Made by a program: the position numbers and the translations under genes | The notes under the pieces: generated by a model | The model's input: the letters and a program-made list of their open reading frames with translations, nothing else | The model's database searches: none | What the model was told of the DNA's origin: nothing | NCBI RefSeq assembly: GCF_027942865.1 | Contig: NC_134529.1 | Span: forward strand, 25,584,467 to 25,648,466 | DNA length: 64,000 bases | Reading direction: 5' to 3' | Source: Odontesthes bonariensis | Taxonomy: Eukaryota; Chordata; Actinopteri; Atheriniformes; Atherinopsidae | Shown: piece by piece, positions 28,037-39,582 of the stretch | Position numbering within the stretch: the stretch's first letter is position 1 | Layout of the letters: each line of letters opens with the position of its first letter

Positions 28037-31000
28037 TTATCTGGCTTGTTCATCCTGTAGAGAGGAAAAAAAGGCAGCGAGTTTAACCAAGCAATGGTAC
28101 TAAATTATTGTTAGCAATTTAATAAAGTTGTCTGAGATGGTACCTTGACAATATCGCCCAGTTTTTGCAGTGTTTGTTGATATTGGACTTCCATACTCTT
28201 AAGGCTCTCTGGCTTAACCATCTGTTTTTGAATCCCAGGGCTTCCTGCTTCCAGCAGCATTTGAAGGAACTCCTTTTCCTGAATGGGAATGGGTTTGTTT
28301 TTTGTATTACATTTACACTGTTTCCATCCAGTACTGATTACAATGAATAATGTAATGCACCTGTACTCTAAGCAGAAAGGTGAAGGCCAGTCCTGCTTTT
28401 CCTCCTCTTGCTGTTCTTCCAACCCTGAATATAAAAAAAAACAGACAAATGGTAGGTGGGGAGTTACTTGTTTTACAGACATTCTGTTGCCTGGAAACAT
28501 TTGGCAGCAGTTAAACCACTCACCTGTGAATGTACGTCCTGATGTATTGTGGTGCGTCATAATTGACAATACATTTGATGCCATTGATGTCAATGCCTCT
28601 GGCAGCTGCATCTGTGCTGATTAACCTTTAGGATAACAGTTCAATTTAAACAACTGGAAAATGTATTTGCTCAAACTAGACAAAATTAAGTAAAAGTAAT
28701 GTCCAATAAATTCAAACATGTAATACAGTTAAAGGGCCGAACCTGTTCTGACTCCTTGGCTTTGGGACAAACTTTTAAAGAAGTTTAGAGTCCCTTAATT
28801 TAAAAAAAAAAAAAAAGTATTCTACACTTAATTTCTGTTGATTTCATAATTGGTTTCACTAATTACATTTCTTATACATTGTAACTTGCTGTAAATATAT
28901 AAGATAGAAAGATAGATAATTAGATGGATAGATACTTTATTAATCCCGAGGGAAATTCAAAGTATTCAGCAGCTACATAGATCCCCGAAGGCAGGTTAGT
29001 ATCAACAGCAAACAAAAACTCAGTAACAACATACAGTAGGATATAAGGATATATTAAATATAAAAATGTGCTTATGTGCAAACTGGGTCAGATAAATAAT
29101 TATTAGTAATCACAGACTTACAACTTGATCTTTCCTTGCTCAAAGTCCTTCAGTGTTTTCTTTCTTTCACCGGGAGAGAGTCGGGAAGAGAATTCAGCAG
29201 CCTGAATTCCACCAAACAGCCGCAACAACAGGAAAAGTCTGAAGGAAATATAGAGAAATGAGTCAACATAGAATTAGACAATTGGAAGAACACACAGAAA
29301 ACTGTGTAATGTGAAACTCAGAAATGTTATGTAACCTGTGTGCGGTCTCTCTGGAGTTTGTGAAACAAAGGATGGGGCATAGCTTCAAATGAAGGATGAA
29401 GTGGAGGATGATGAGGGGCTTCTTGCTCATTGTGCAGGGCACATAATACTCCTAAAAGACAAAAGTGCTATGCATCATTTCCAAAATTACCCAAGACCAC
29501 TATTTATTAACATCTAGGCTCTTAACTTCCGATTTTATTTGCCTGCACTCCTTCCTGAAAGTTAAAGGTCAACCTCTTACCGTGAGACCTTGGGGGAAGT
29601 CAAAGCGATCTTGTTTTTGGGATGGATCTGCTGGTGTTCTGTTAGAGAGACTGTGAATAGAGCTGAAGAGTCTGGGCTGGTGGAGAACCAGCTGCTGCAA
29701 CTTTTCTGGGTTCTGTGTAAGTGTGGCAGAAAACAGCAGCTTCTGCAGAGGCATCTCAGGTGGAGAGAGGCTGGGAGGAAAAGTAGGCCGATGCATGGTT
29801 ACTAAAGTCTCATAATCTGATTCTATAGTTGTCACTATCTTACAACATGCTGACAAAACCTTAAATCATTTATTCTATTAAACAAACCTCTAACGAGTAA
29901 CAGATTAAGTAAAAAACAAAATGCATCGAGTGACATGATGATTTCTATATTGTAAATTTTCTGTTAACAAGTTGTTTTTTATAGATGGCAAGTTATCCAT
30001 CTAAAGGGCAAAACCATTATTATTATTATCATCATCCTCAAGTCAAAGATAATCTGAATTTTCACAATATGACATTCTTAAATGAGTAACTTTTTTTTTT
30101 TAAACTGAAAATATTCAATTTTTCTTCCCAAAATGTATTTTTTCCTTCTTAAAATATATTTTTAATATAAAGACTTGGATATTTGGCATTAAAGAAACAA
30201 TAGTATGCTGGTTTGAATTCTGCTAGTTTAAGTTCTATCAATCAGATAAGAGTCCAGTTTGTTCTTGTCTTCATTTTGGCAATACTCCATTTGGCCATGG
30301 AGATCTTCCATTATTATGCAGAGGATACAGTTGGATTTATCCATCAAGCCCAACAAAATTAGTTAATTTCATAAACTCATTATTTTAATACTTTGATCAC
30401 ATATTCATGGCATTTAACCTAATTGCCTCAAAGACATAAGACCTGGATAATCGGTAATCATGCTTCCTAACTTAGGTTACCGTAACTAACCATTAACACC
30501 TAAGGAACACACTATCAAACCACACACAAAAATGATTCAACCCCCACTGAACAGGGGTAGACTAAAGCCCCTTTCAAATGCACTGCTTTTCATTAATCTA
30601 ATGGCAATTTAAAATGTATTTCGTGTAAATTAGCCTCTTGCTGCTTATCCATAATATTTTGAGACAAAAATCAGACTAGATTTGACCAAACATACAAGTA
30701 TCACATTCAACATAGCAAAAGTGTAAACGACAGCAGCCACATTATTTAGAGTAGAGTTAAAGGATAAACATGCAGAGCAGCATTGGGTTGATTTGACATA
30801 AGATTAGTTGTTTAGAGTCGTTTAAACTTGCTGCTGACTTAATATGCTGATGAGAACTGCCAGAAATGCAAAATGTGAAAAAGTGTGAGAGTGAAAAGAG
30901 TGAAAAAGCTGTGGCCAAGCTGAACATGACAACAGACACAGGTAGCTCACAACAGTGGCTGATCAAAAAGTGAAGTGTAAAAAAACTTAAGTTCATATGC

Positions 31001-34000
31001 GTGTAAAGGCAGATGAGCCAATACTTTTGGCAATATAGTGTAGTTACTCCATTTACAATCATTATAAAATCAGGTTTCACATATTGCACCCACTTCTCCC
31101 AATTTCCGTCTTTACAGAAAAAGTAAACTCATCCATCTTATAAATCCCAATAGATATCTCTATTCAGTCATTTATAGTTGGTCCAACAGGCATCATCCAT
31201 TTCTTGGTCAGAGCTGTTTAAATGTTGCTTTAAAGGGCGGTTCCTGCAAGCTATATTTTTGAAAATACACAACCTTGCTTCTCCTTCAGCCCACCCTCGA
31301 AACCACGCCTTCAAAACACATGAACGAATCACGAGTCTGTGAACGCGCAGGGGGGAGGGGTGAGGGGGGCTGACGGTTGATTGGCATGTCAGAATCCAAT
31401 AGAAGTAACTCTCATCATTACTTCTATTGGTCAGACATTTCCTCTTGCTACACCCTCTACAATGGACTAAAATATATATATTTTTTTCCAAACATTCTAT
31501 TTTAGTGGGTGCAATGGCGTTGTGAGGAGGTTCAGACAATATGATAAAAAATGCTCCAGAAAACATCTCATACCCCACCTTTAATACCTTTCACTTCTGG
31601 AGGAATATAGCCCAAAGAAACCACTTTGAATTGAAATGGTATCTGTTTTTAAAAATTAAAGTGGATTGTTCTGTGAAATTCTCTCCAATAATTTCTTATA
31701 TTTGGACAATCCCAGAACACATGATAGTCATTTGCTATCACTTGCTCCAGCACTGAGGGTTACAGTTTTGACAGTTTGCCTTCATTTGAGGGGTGATGTA
31801 GTATCTGGGAGAAAAAAAAAATATATTCTCTTCATATGTGATTTTGTACGTTTCCACATGTCATGCCATTCATCATCTGAAATTAACAGGTCTTAGTGTC
31901 TCCCCCACCTGTTCTTTATACATCTATATATTGTTATAGTTGAGTGGGCTTTAAAATTGTTTAGGTACTTGTATAGTTGGGTTATGAATCCTCTAATAAT
32001 CTGACTTGTATGCTTTCATATAAAAGTTAGACAAGGAATTTGCTGGCCTCCCTGCAGGTTTTATTTTTAATATAATTCATATAATTTTTTTTGGCTGCAA
32101 GTTTCTTAGTTGTAGATATTAAAAAAAGTCTTCCTTTTCTCTTTCCTTGTGCATGATATTACACAAAGATGTTGTGCCAAAAAGGATATTTGTAAATTGG
32201 CCAATTAACTCGCCAAAGGGAGGGGAAACCTCTCCAAAGCCATAATGGAGCAGGGTCCTCTATAGCTGTGCAGTCCTTTGTGAGTACTCACATTTTCAGT
32301 CTCCGGCTTATACTATAGGCTGATTTTTAAAGAAATCAAAAGAGAAACAGAAAAACAATCTCCAGGATTTAAGAGAGGGAAGTATATTAATGACCGATAT
32401 TTACTAAGTGTTTATCATCCGCTATTTTGTCCGTTTTTTAACGTGCAGTCCAGGCCTGTATCATATTGGGACTGAGTGCGTGTCTTTCTCCCGCTCGTGC
32501 CGTCTTCCTCCTGCCATGTGCCACGCTTGGCCATTGATCCACATAACTGGATCCACTGACGGAGAAACAACCTTGACAGGGAGCCCTTTGTCTTTCATGT
32601 CCTTCGTGGCCTCACAGATTGTGTGGTAGGAGATATGTCCCGTCCTCGTAAAAAACGCAGAGCTTGGCTGGGTAGGCAGTCTGGAACCGGATCCTCTTCT
32701 CCCTCAGGACTCGTTTCACTTCATTGGATTCTTTTCATTTTTTGTCAGTATAGCTGCCAGGTAGCTATGATCAACATAAATGATCTGATTATTTAAGAGA
32801 ACTCTTTCTTCTGCCATGGTTTGTGCAGCCCCTCTTCTTTTGTTCTGTACTAATGGAATTTATCTGGTCTACAGCCGTGTTTTTTTTTTCTCAATATTCA
32901 GGTCTGTGGTTGTGGGGATGTCCAGTTTATTTCTGAGCAGTACCTAACAAAAGTTAGCATTGAGCTTCCCTCCACATCCTTCATCTACCTTCTTGGTCGG
33001 TCAGCTTTTCTTCATGTTGAATTGGAGTCTTAAGCATGTTTCCAACTATTTGTTCCAGCATTAGCAGCCTGGTTTCCACCTTGTCAATGCAGTCCTCCAC
33101 CTCCTCAAGTTGCAGTTTTGTCTTAATTTTATCTTCAATATCGTCCAGCTCCTTGTTGTTTGAGTCCTTTCTAAATTCACCTTTGCTTTGTTGTTGTTTT
33201 TCTGCCATCTTTCCCCATCACAGCATTATGCTCCAGGCCTCATAGTTCGTTGTCGGTCATGTTTATGACGCTTTCCCTGCTTTTCCCTCTTGTTTCCATC
33301 ATTGTCTTGCTGTCTAACAAATTTCAATATCAAATTGTTTTAACTAAACACTCAGCAGTCTGTTTTGCTGGAGTTCTGCTGGAGGAGAGTGCAATTTAGG
33401 CTGCCATCTCAGGTGAAGGCGGTAAGTAGAATGGGAGGCAGAGCCTTCAGTTATCAGACTCCTCTCTTGTGGAACCAGCTGCCAGACCAGGAGGCAGACA
33501 CCCTCTCTACCTTTACGATAACGCCTAATAACTTTGTTTTTGGTAAAGCTTATAGTTGGGGATGGCATAGTTATGCTACTATAGGCCCAGACTGCTGGGG
33601 AATCTAGAATCTCATGATGCACCTCTCCTCACTCTGCTCTCTTTTGCTCTGCATGTACACATAACGTTATTGTGATCATTAAATGCTTCCTTTTCTCACC
33701 AGGTATCCCTGGTCTGGTTTTATGGAGCCTTTTGTTCCCTCTTTCTTGTCCTCTGAATCCCCAGCCAATCGAGGCAGATGCCTTGGTCCATTTAAGTCAT
33801 GTGAAGTGTGTACAGGCAGGATTGATTCAATACCCACCCACACAATCTGCGTGTGTTCGTCAGCCTCTGAGAGCTTAGGTTTTGTATAATTTTGATTACA
33901 CTAATATGATTACATGCATCTAAAAGTCAAATCTTGGTCTCACTAACAGAATAATGCGTTTGTTTTTCTAGTGTCATGTAAATGTGCTCACTGAGGCCTC

Positions 34001-37000
34001 CATAGACCCTGTGACTCACCTGGCTGCTGTGACATTTTTTGGCTCTCTCCTCCTGAAGATGGTCATGGCGTCTGGTTCACCTCCTGAACTAAATACCGCC
34101 TTTAATACCTGGCTTAGCCAGGACTGGTGCATACTGTCAATCATCCTGTCAGCCTCATCAATAATCTTAGAAACAAGAAAATAAAAGAAACTTCAAATAT
34201 AGATAGTGGACAGTCGATTTCAGTGTTGTTTATCATCTCCCACATTTCAGTTAGATGGGCTTTAAGAACTCACAAGAAACCTGAGATGTTCCAGACACAA
34301 GTCAGAATTTCTGTTGATGTGATCAACCAGTCGACCAGGAGTTGCCACAACTATGTCTGCTGCACTGCGCCTCACGCTCCCTCTGGAAAATAAATCATTT
34401 ACAAAAACAGCTCAGACTTTTTCCATGTGTGTCCAGTCCTTCAACAGCAAATACTGCACCACATCCTGATCCTGTCATAGCAGCAAAAATGCAAATAATG
34501 TCAATTTGAGTGACAATACAAAAACAATTGGGGAAAAATAAATCAACAGCATAAGCAATAAACACACAGTGACTTCAGCACGTTCAGGTTTTATTTTTTA
34601 ACACTAGTAAAGTATCTGTTCTAATTTGAACATTAGCTTGTGTTGAAGACTGTTACCATATATAAGTCTTAAAAATATATATTTTTTAAAAGGATAGGTG
34701 GGTTTAGGTATCAATACTAAAGAAAAAATATTTTATACCATAACTCACAAACCTATTGTAAAAAGAAAAAAAAAAGTATTTTAAAAGTAGGACTGTATCT
34801 GAAACCTGAAGGTTTAGGCTGGCTGAGGTGGAGTAGTGCTTCAGGAAAACATGTCACGGTTTCATATTTCAAAGGAGTCTATCATGCTGATGCTACAAAG
34901 CTCTGAGGTACCAGCTGAAAGACTGTTAGGCAGAAGCTGACAGGACAGAAATGAAAAAGCTAATTGAAACTACAGGAAGTTACTCGGGAGACCCCATCAA
35001 ATGAAAGCTGGTACATACTAGAGATGGGCATTTTAAGTGATTTTTGAGGTCGACTAATCAAGCCAATTCAAGTTGATGACTCAATGAGTTATGACGTCAT
35101 TAGCCCCTTTCACACTGCGACCCGCTACCTTAGCGGGTCCAAATTGCACCTTCGACCCGCGTCGAGCAATGTGAACGCTTGTCGTGTCAGGGTGACCCGT
35201 GTCGCCTGAAGCCGAGTTCAGGGGGAGTTGCCTAGTGGCAGAGCGTCACACGAAACACATAAATTGCTGGGCGTGTACAATGACGTAGGCACAAGCCATG
35301 CGTCGGAGGTAGGGTTAAATACACCTGTCTGCATCAAATTTTTCAAATAAACGATGGCGGGACACCTTGAGATATCTTTTATGCAATTGTATATGCAGTT
35401 CATGGAGATGTTACTTTATGGTGCGTGGGAAACCGACGCGGGTCGAAAGGCGAGTCGAGTTGACACGGCAGCCCGGGTCGGCAGTGTGAACGCAACAGCG
35501 GACACGCTAAATTCGCGAATTAAACGCGGGTTATTCGGCAGTGTGAAAGGGGCTATTGTGACATCATCAACTAATATCAATCACCTAAGCAGTTATTTGT
35601 TCCCGTCATTTGCTGTTTAGCTACAACGAAACCAGTCATCTTTTTTCTTTCCGTCGGGTATTTTTGCTCCTGAAGTGCAACACACTTCAACAACTGAAGT
35701 ACCACAAGATACAAGCTTTAGCAACAACATTGTGAACTATTTTACCACAACGATATTATTCACAAAAATTAGTTCATGGCTAAAACTCTTGCACACACAC
35801 AGAGCTGACAATGTCAGACAAATGTGGCAGATACATCACCTTCCTGTTTCATGGCGAAACATCAAAGTTTGAGGAGCTGCCACACCCACACTCCCGTTCA
35901 CGAAAACTCAGACTTTTAATAATCAATTTAATAGCTTATGACCATATGGACCAAACAATTAAATCTCTAGGAGGACTTTGGTAAAATCTGACATGTGTGA
36001 GGCGCCAAAATGCCGTCTTTGAATCAAAATACGACTTCCAAGTTTGATGATATTCCAGGAGCTGAGCACACAAAAGCTGTGGTGTTACTTTTCCCCAAAA
36101 TCTTGTAATTTTAGCCATTTCTTTTTGAGCATGTTCAGGCCCCCAAAAGAGCAATTAATTTAGGAACGGAAGAAGATGAAGAAAATGAATAAACACATTA
36201 GGCCACCTTCTGTGTTTGGGCTTAATAATAATAATAATAATAATAATAAAAAGAAAAGTTTGTATTTAAATTCATCTTTGCACTGCCTACTTCCTTTCAC
36301 ATTACTTTTTTTTTGTAAAATCAGCACGCATATGCTTTGTGATTAAACAATGTGAATGATCAAATATAATAACTAAATAAGATTCATGTCCCTAAAACTG
36401 TTGCAGCTCTCTGACATTTTCAGTATTACAGGTTTTGCTCTCACCTGTGCTCTGAGAGTGAAGCCTGCTCTGCAGCAAAGGACTTCTGACCAGCTAGCAT
36501 CACCACTTTTAATGTAGTTCCTTCAGCATATGATGCAAACACTTTGTAAACCTGTACAAGAAAAAATGTCAGCAAAGCTTAAGAAATTTTAGAGTAAAGT
36601 TCTTTCAAATGTCTTTGTCAAAGTTTCTGACCTGCTGGGCGAGCTCTTTGGTTGGCAACACGGCCAAAGCCCGGACTTCACACACCACTCGCTCCATTAA
36701 TACCTGGCAGTGAACAATTTATACTTTTTACATATTCAGCCCTATACACACACGCACCAGTGCTTGCACATTGCTTTCTTAATGTTAGTTGAAGGAGATG
36801 GTGGCAGCTAACCTGTATGACAGGCAAGACAAAGGAAAGAGTCTTGCCACTGCCCGTTGGTGCAGACACGCAGATGTCTCTGGGTCTGTAGCCACCTTCA
36901 CCAATCAGCAGTCCATACTGTGCACCTTCCAATATGGCTGGAATGACCTCAACTTGCACTGTGAAAAGATCACAAAAATTATTCATCCCTTTATACTTGG

Positions 37001-38985
37001 GCACTCTCAAAACATCAAAATGTTCTCGAACCACTTTAAATAACAGCATTTTGTCAAAGTTTGTCAAGTTACCATATTCACGTCTCTGGGTTTCAAAATT
37101 TCAAAAAAAGTGTATACAAACACAACGTATCATCACCTGGAAAGAAGTGTTGAATGCCATTATCTTTCAGTCTTTTAAGGAGCTGAGCACAAATCCCTGA
37201 CACATTTTTAACAGGAACGAGGTTGCTTTTAATGTCTCTCTGAATCACATCAGGCTCAGTGAGCCACTGAGGCAGGACTGCGTTTACCTGTGAACAGAGA
37301 AAACAAAATGAATGGAAAGATCGTTCTTTTTACTGGCGACTACTGGCCCTGTTTTTATCACCATCACTGTACCTTTTGAACAGGCTTGCTCTCAAATCCT
37401 CCAAGAAAAGTAAATCCAGTTTGAGCAGATGTTTTATCTGAACTTTCTTTTGAGTCATTTTCTATCTCTTCCAACTCTTGTCCTCCTTTGTATTCCCCTC
37501 CATCTGTTGCATACCCACGAGAAATGTCTCCAGCTGACTTCCCTAAAAAACAAAAAACAGAAAACACATTCCTAAAAATGCACACTGAGCAGCCTCTCAG
37601 CTAATGCGCAGTTGATGCAGCGTCTAATCCTGTGGGTCACCAGCATCCCATCCATCCATCCATCCATCCATCCATCCATCCATACGGGTGCCACTCTTTG
37701 TCAAGTTGATACATTTTACCTCTACATTGAACGAAGCACAACAAACAAGGCCACAATTCAATTCAGTTTGAACTTTGTGTATTATTTCAGAATTAAGAAC
37801 TGGTCAAGCATGACGCTGCAGGTTTTATACGTTTTCAAATTGGTCAAACAGTTTGTGGCACATACGCCAACTGAGCGGAAACCACCAATCAACCAGGAAT
37901 AACCCAAGATCAGTCAGATGTCTGATGACATCATGTGCATCGTCTCTACACCTGTTGGCATCCTTTCCATGATGTTGTCAGACATTAAGATACAAAACAA
38001 TATGAGTCTAACAGTTGCAACAACAATAACTTTTTGTTATCTGTAAATACACTGGTACTACTTTATTTATTGTAGTAACCTGTAGTTTCCTCTTAAAAAA
38101 AAAAAATAAAAATCTGCAGAAAATATTGTCCAACCCAACATATCTATCAGTGAGAAAATGAAACATGTCATCATAGAAAAGTGCAAAAACACACCTGACT
38201 GATTCGTCTTCTTCAGGTTTTCATCTGCAACTTTCTTTTTCTTCTCTTGCTCTTCGACAGACGAGTCTAAATCCCACAAAGGCACCAATTTTCTTTTTTT
38301 GTTGTGCGGATGCTCTCGATTGCTGTTTTTGTCAGCTCCTCTTTTCCTTATGACATTCTGCTGCTCTGTTTGTTCTTCGTACACACAATCTTTCTGTTCA
38401 GTCAAACTTTGTTTCTGCTTTTGGTTTGCCCTCTCTTGGAGCTTAGCAAGCAAAGCACGGGACTGAGACTCCTTCGAAGCACTTCCATCTTCGTCCTCTC
38501 CGAAATACCTGTGAGCACCAAAGCAACATTTAACATCTATTACAGATCCATTACAGACTCAAAACAAATTTACCTCAGAATTAAAAGGTCCAATACAGAT
38601 TTTTTAGGTCAATACATTTACAAATTGCTGCACTTTTTTTGTTAACATTTTTGAAGAAGTTTCTGTTAATGGATGCAATAGTATTTCAGCTTTGCTGCAA
38701 GCGAGTTGTTGCAGATTATACTAGTCTGAAGCAAACTCTGCTATATTTGCTTATGACCCCTTGCGTATTGTAGATGAATTGAGCTGTGAGCTGAGAAAAA
38801 AATGTAACCAGTGAAAATGGGTTGAAAAGAAGTCCTAAATGAAGAAAATATAACATAAAAAGATCAGATAAGAGCAAAGTAAATAATTATTTTACCATTT
38901 TATGGTCAGTATTAATACGTTGATCTTAGTTTTTCATTATTTAATCATAAGATGATGCCTACCTGTTCACTAAAAACAATGACAT
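28037..38985 (-). CDS. ddx51: ATP-dependent RNA helicase DDX51, complete, 16 exons
   Basis: DEAD-box helicase. The family orthologs (yeast Dbp6) act in nucleolar 60S ribosome assembly. Exons in order: 38963-38985, 38195-38508, 37373-37542, 37137-37287, 36813-36958, 36632-36703, 36445-36551, 34274-34382, 34020-34165, 29581-29770, 29336-29451, 29122-29238, 28524-28625, 28361-28424, 28144-28278, 28037-28054. All introns are GT-AG and all phases close, giving 659 residues (human about 666). The start MSLFLVNRYFGEDEDG is split after residue 7. The N-terminus is acidic/basic and low in complexity; the helicase core begins near residue 215. Motifs: I APTGSGKT, Ia PTKELAQQ, Ib TPGRL, II DEAD, III SAT, V ARGID, VI HRVGRTAR. 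All catalytic residues are present. The last exon adds only DEQAR before TAA. Confidence 0.95.
28361..28625 (-). CDS. ddx51: ddx51 exons with motifs V and VI
   Basis: Two exons, 28524-28625 and 28361-28424. The first encodes LISTDAAARGIDINGIKC through QYIRTYIH; the second starts RVGRTARGGKAGLAFTFLL. The arginine-finger motif HRVGRTAR is built across the splice junction. Reading through the intron gives a longer frame, but the GT and AG sites restore the family sequence. Confidence 0.93.
28900..29000 (-). mobile_element. LINE 3' tail in ddx51 intron 12
   Basis: A (GATA)-like run followed by actttattaatcccgaggga, the reversed 3' terminus of a common fish LINE. The same motif recurs near 27739, 40286, 43852, 56281 and 56511, always in this direction. 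Confidence 0.6.
29581..29770 (-). CDS. ddx51: ddx51 exon with motif III (SAT)
   Basis: Encodes MPLQKLLFSATLTQNPEKLQ and then a stretch ending FDFPQGLT. The order SAT-LTQNPEKLQQL-HQPRLFS is diagnostic for DDX51. Confidence 0.94.
29771..31200. other. ddx51 intron 9, left part
   Basis: AT-rich intron without recognisable genes or repeats, apart from scattered low complexity. Confidence 0.3.
31234..31580. mobile_element. probable TTAA-flanked MITE within L1
   Basis: TTAA stands at both borders (31230-31233, 31581-31584), with ends AGGGCGGTTCCTG and, reversed, AGGTGGGGTATGA that are only partly alike. The sequence right of it resumes L1 ORF2, so it probably inserted there. Weaker than the other TTAA elements. 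Confidence 0.4.
31585..33215 (-). pseudogene. L1 retrotransposon remnants (ORF1 and ORF2 C-terminus)
   Basis: From 33208 the - strand opens MAEKQQQSKGEFRKDS with a coiled coil up to 32981. Around 32820-32405 it reads like L1 ORF1 C-terminus (KRIRFQTAYPAKLCVFYEDG), with breaks. At 31810-31600 come RYYITPQMKANCQNCN and HVFWDCPNIRNYWREF, typical of the L1 ORF2 end. The order fits one internally deleted element in the same direction as ddx51. Confidence 0.6.
33350..33705 (+). mobile_element. L2/CR1-like LINE 3' fragment
   Basis: The + strand reads RMGGRAFSYQTPLLWNQLPD then EADTLSTF, the C-terminal block of L2-type ORF2. A characteristic non-coding tail follows (tagttatgctactataggcc, gaatctagaatctcatgatg) up to the ttctcaccag near 33702. 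Confidence 0.6.
34020..34165 (-). CDS. ddx51: ddx51 exon with motif II (DEAD box)
   Basis: Encodes IIDEADRMIDSMHQSWLSQV and a variable linker ending KNVTAAR. The Walker B aspartate and glutamate are intact. It is followed by the gene's largest intron, 29771-34019. Confidence 0.94.
34274..34382 (-). CDS. ddx51: ddx51 exon with motif Ib (TPGR)
   Basis: Encodes SAADIVVATPGRLVDHI and ends FL in phase 0, directly before the DEAD exon. Intron 7 upstream of it is 2.1 kb long and carries a MITE. Confidence 0.92.
35101..35555. mobile_element. MITE in ddx51 intron 7
   Basis: Inverted ends TAGCCCCTTTCACACTGC / GCAGTGTGAAAGGGGCTA are perfect over 18 bp. The interior is rich in 'gacccg' / 'cgggtc' words. 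No clear target duplication. The open frame inside it is not a gene. Confidence 0.7.
35815..36180 (+). repeat. dispersed repeat family A, second copy
   Basis: Reverse orientation of the 12520-12830 copy (tcatggcgaaacatcaaagt). Its right end (gcatgttcaggcccccaaaa, aggaacggaagaaga) also matches positions 98-145 at the left edge of the window. Confidence 0.55.
36223..36250. repeat. (AAT)n microsatellite
   Basis: About nine AAT units in ddx51 intron 7. Confidence 0.9.
36632..36703 (-). CDS. ddx51: ddx51 exon with helicase motif Ia
   Basis: A 72-base phase-0 exon encoding VLMERVVCEVRALAVLPTKE and LAQQ. PTKELA is the RNA-contact motif Ia, with Lys in place of the more usual Arg, as in other DDX51 proteins. 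Confidence 0.9.
36813..36958 (-). CDS. ddx51: ddx51 exon with helicase motif I (Walker A)
   Basis: Encodes VQVEVIPAILEGAQYG and then ICVSAPTGSGKTLSFVLPV. The preceding exon ends FFP, so the Q-motif-like FFPVQ spans the splice site. The ATP-binding lysine is present. The GGYRP insertion just before motif I is typical of DDX51. Confidence 0.93.
37644..37683. repeat. (CATC)n microsatellite
   Basis: About nine to ten CATC units in ddx51 intron 2. Confidence 0.9.
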
Positions 38986-39582
38986 TTCATCAGATGAAAA
39001 GTCACAAAATTGGGCGATTTTCTCAGCTCCCTCGGATCAGTACAGTCAACTTTAACTAAACAACATATACCACTACTTCCGCACGTGTCCAATGGTACAA
39101 ACGTCGCCTTATTATGACGCCACTCAGCCCAGTCGCATATATTCCGTTACCAATAGGACGCGCCCACAATAGTTATAACTAAACAAGCTTGATTTTAAAC
39201 TTCTAAATTCTAAATTCTTCCAAAACAAATAAATGATCTTTTTTTTTCATAAATTATTTTCAGACAGATTTTTGAAAACTTATTGCAACCAAACTGAAAC
39301 GGATTTGTTTTTAACCACCCCCACTGGATGTGGTTCAATTCACCAAATGACGTTACCCAATCACAACAGAGTGCCATACTTTCAAAAAATAAAGAAAGTG
39401 AGCGCCAGTGGCTTTGCTGTCTTGCTTCCATATGTTGTTACCAACCGCCATAAAAACTGAAAAAGAGAGAGAGAGGCTTTGCTGTCTTTTGGACGTATTT
39501 AGTTTATCTTAATTTTTTTTTAAAAGAGATATATTCGTCTGTTTGATGGTTTCTTATTTGTTATATCATTGCCATAAAGACA
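38986..39582. promoter_or_regulatory. divergent ddx51/cenpe promoter region
   Basis: 597 bases separate the two start codons of genes running apart. CCAAT boxes lie at 39150-39154 and 39357-39361, the latter about 20 bases before TTCAAA (39381-39386), which is the reverse of a CHR element (TTTGAA). CCAAT plus CHR is the usual arrangement in G2/M promoters bound by NF-Y and the DREAM/MMB complexes, which fits a mitotic kinesin. The use of these sites is inferred. There is no TATA box in a convincing position. Confidence 0.55.

Noticed and set aside
28111-28611. Single 166-codon frame as a gene of its own
   Set aside because: It is a read-through of ddx51 exons 13-15 with their introns. Splicing at GT/AG sites restores the helicase sequence in other frames.
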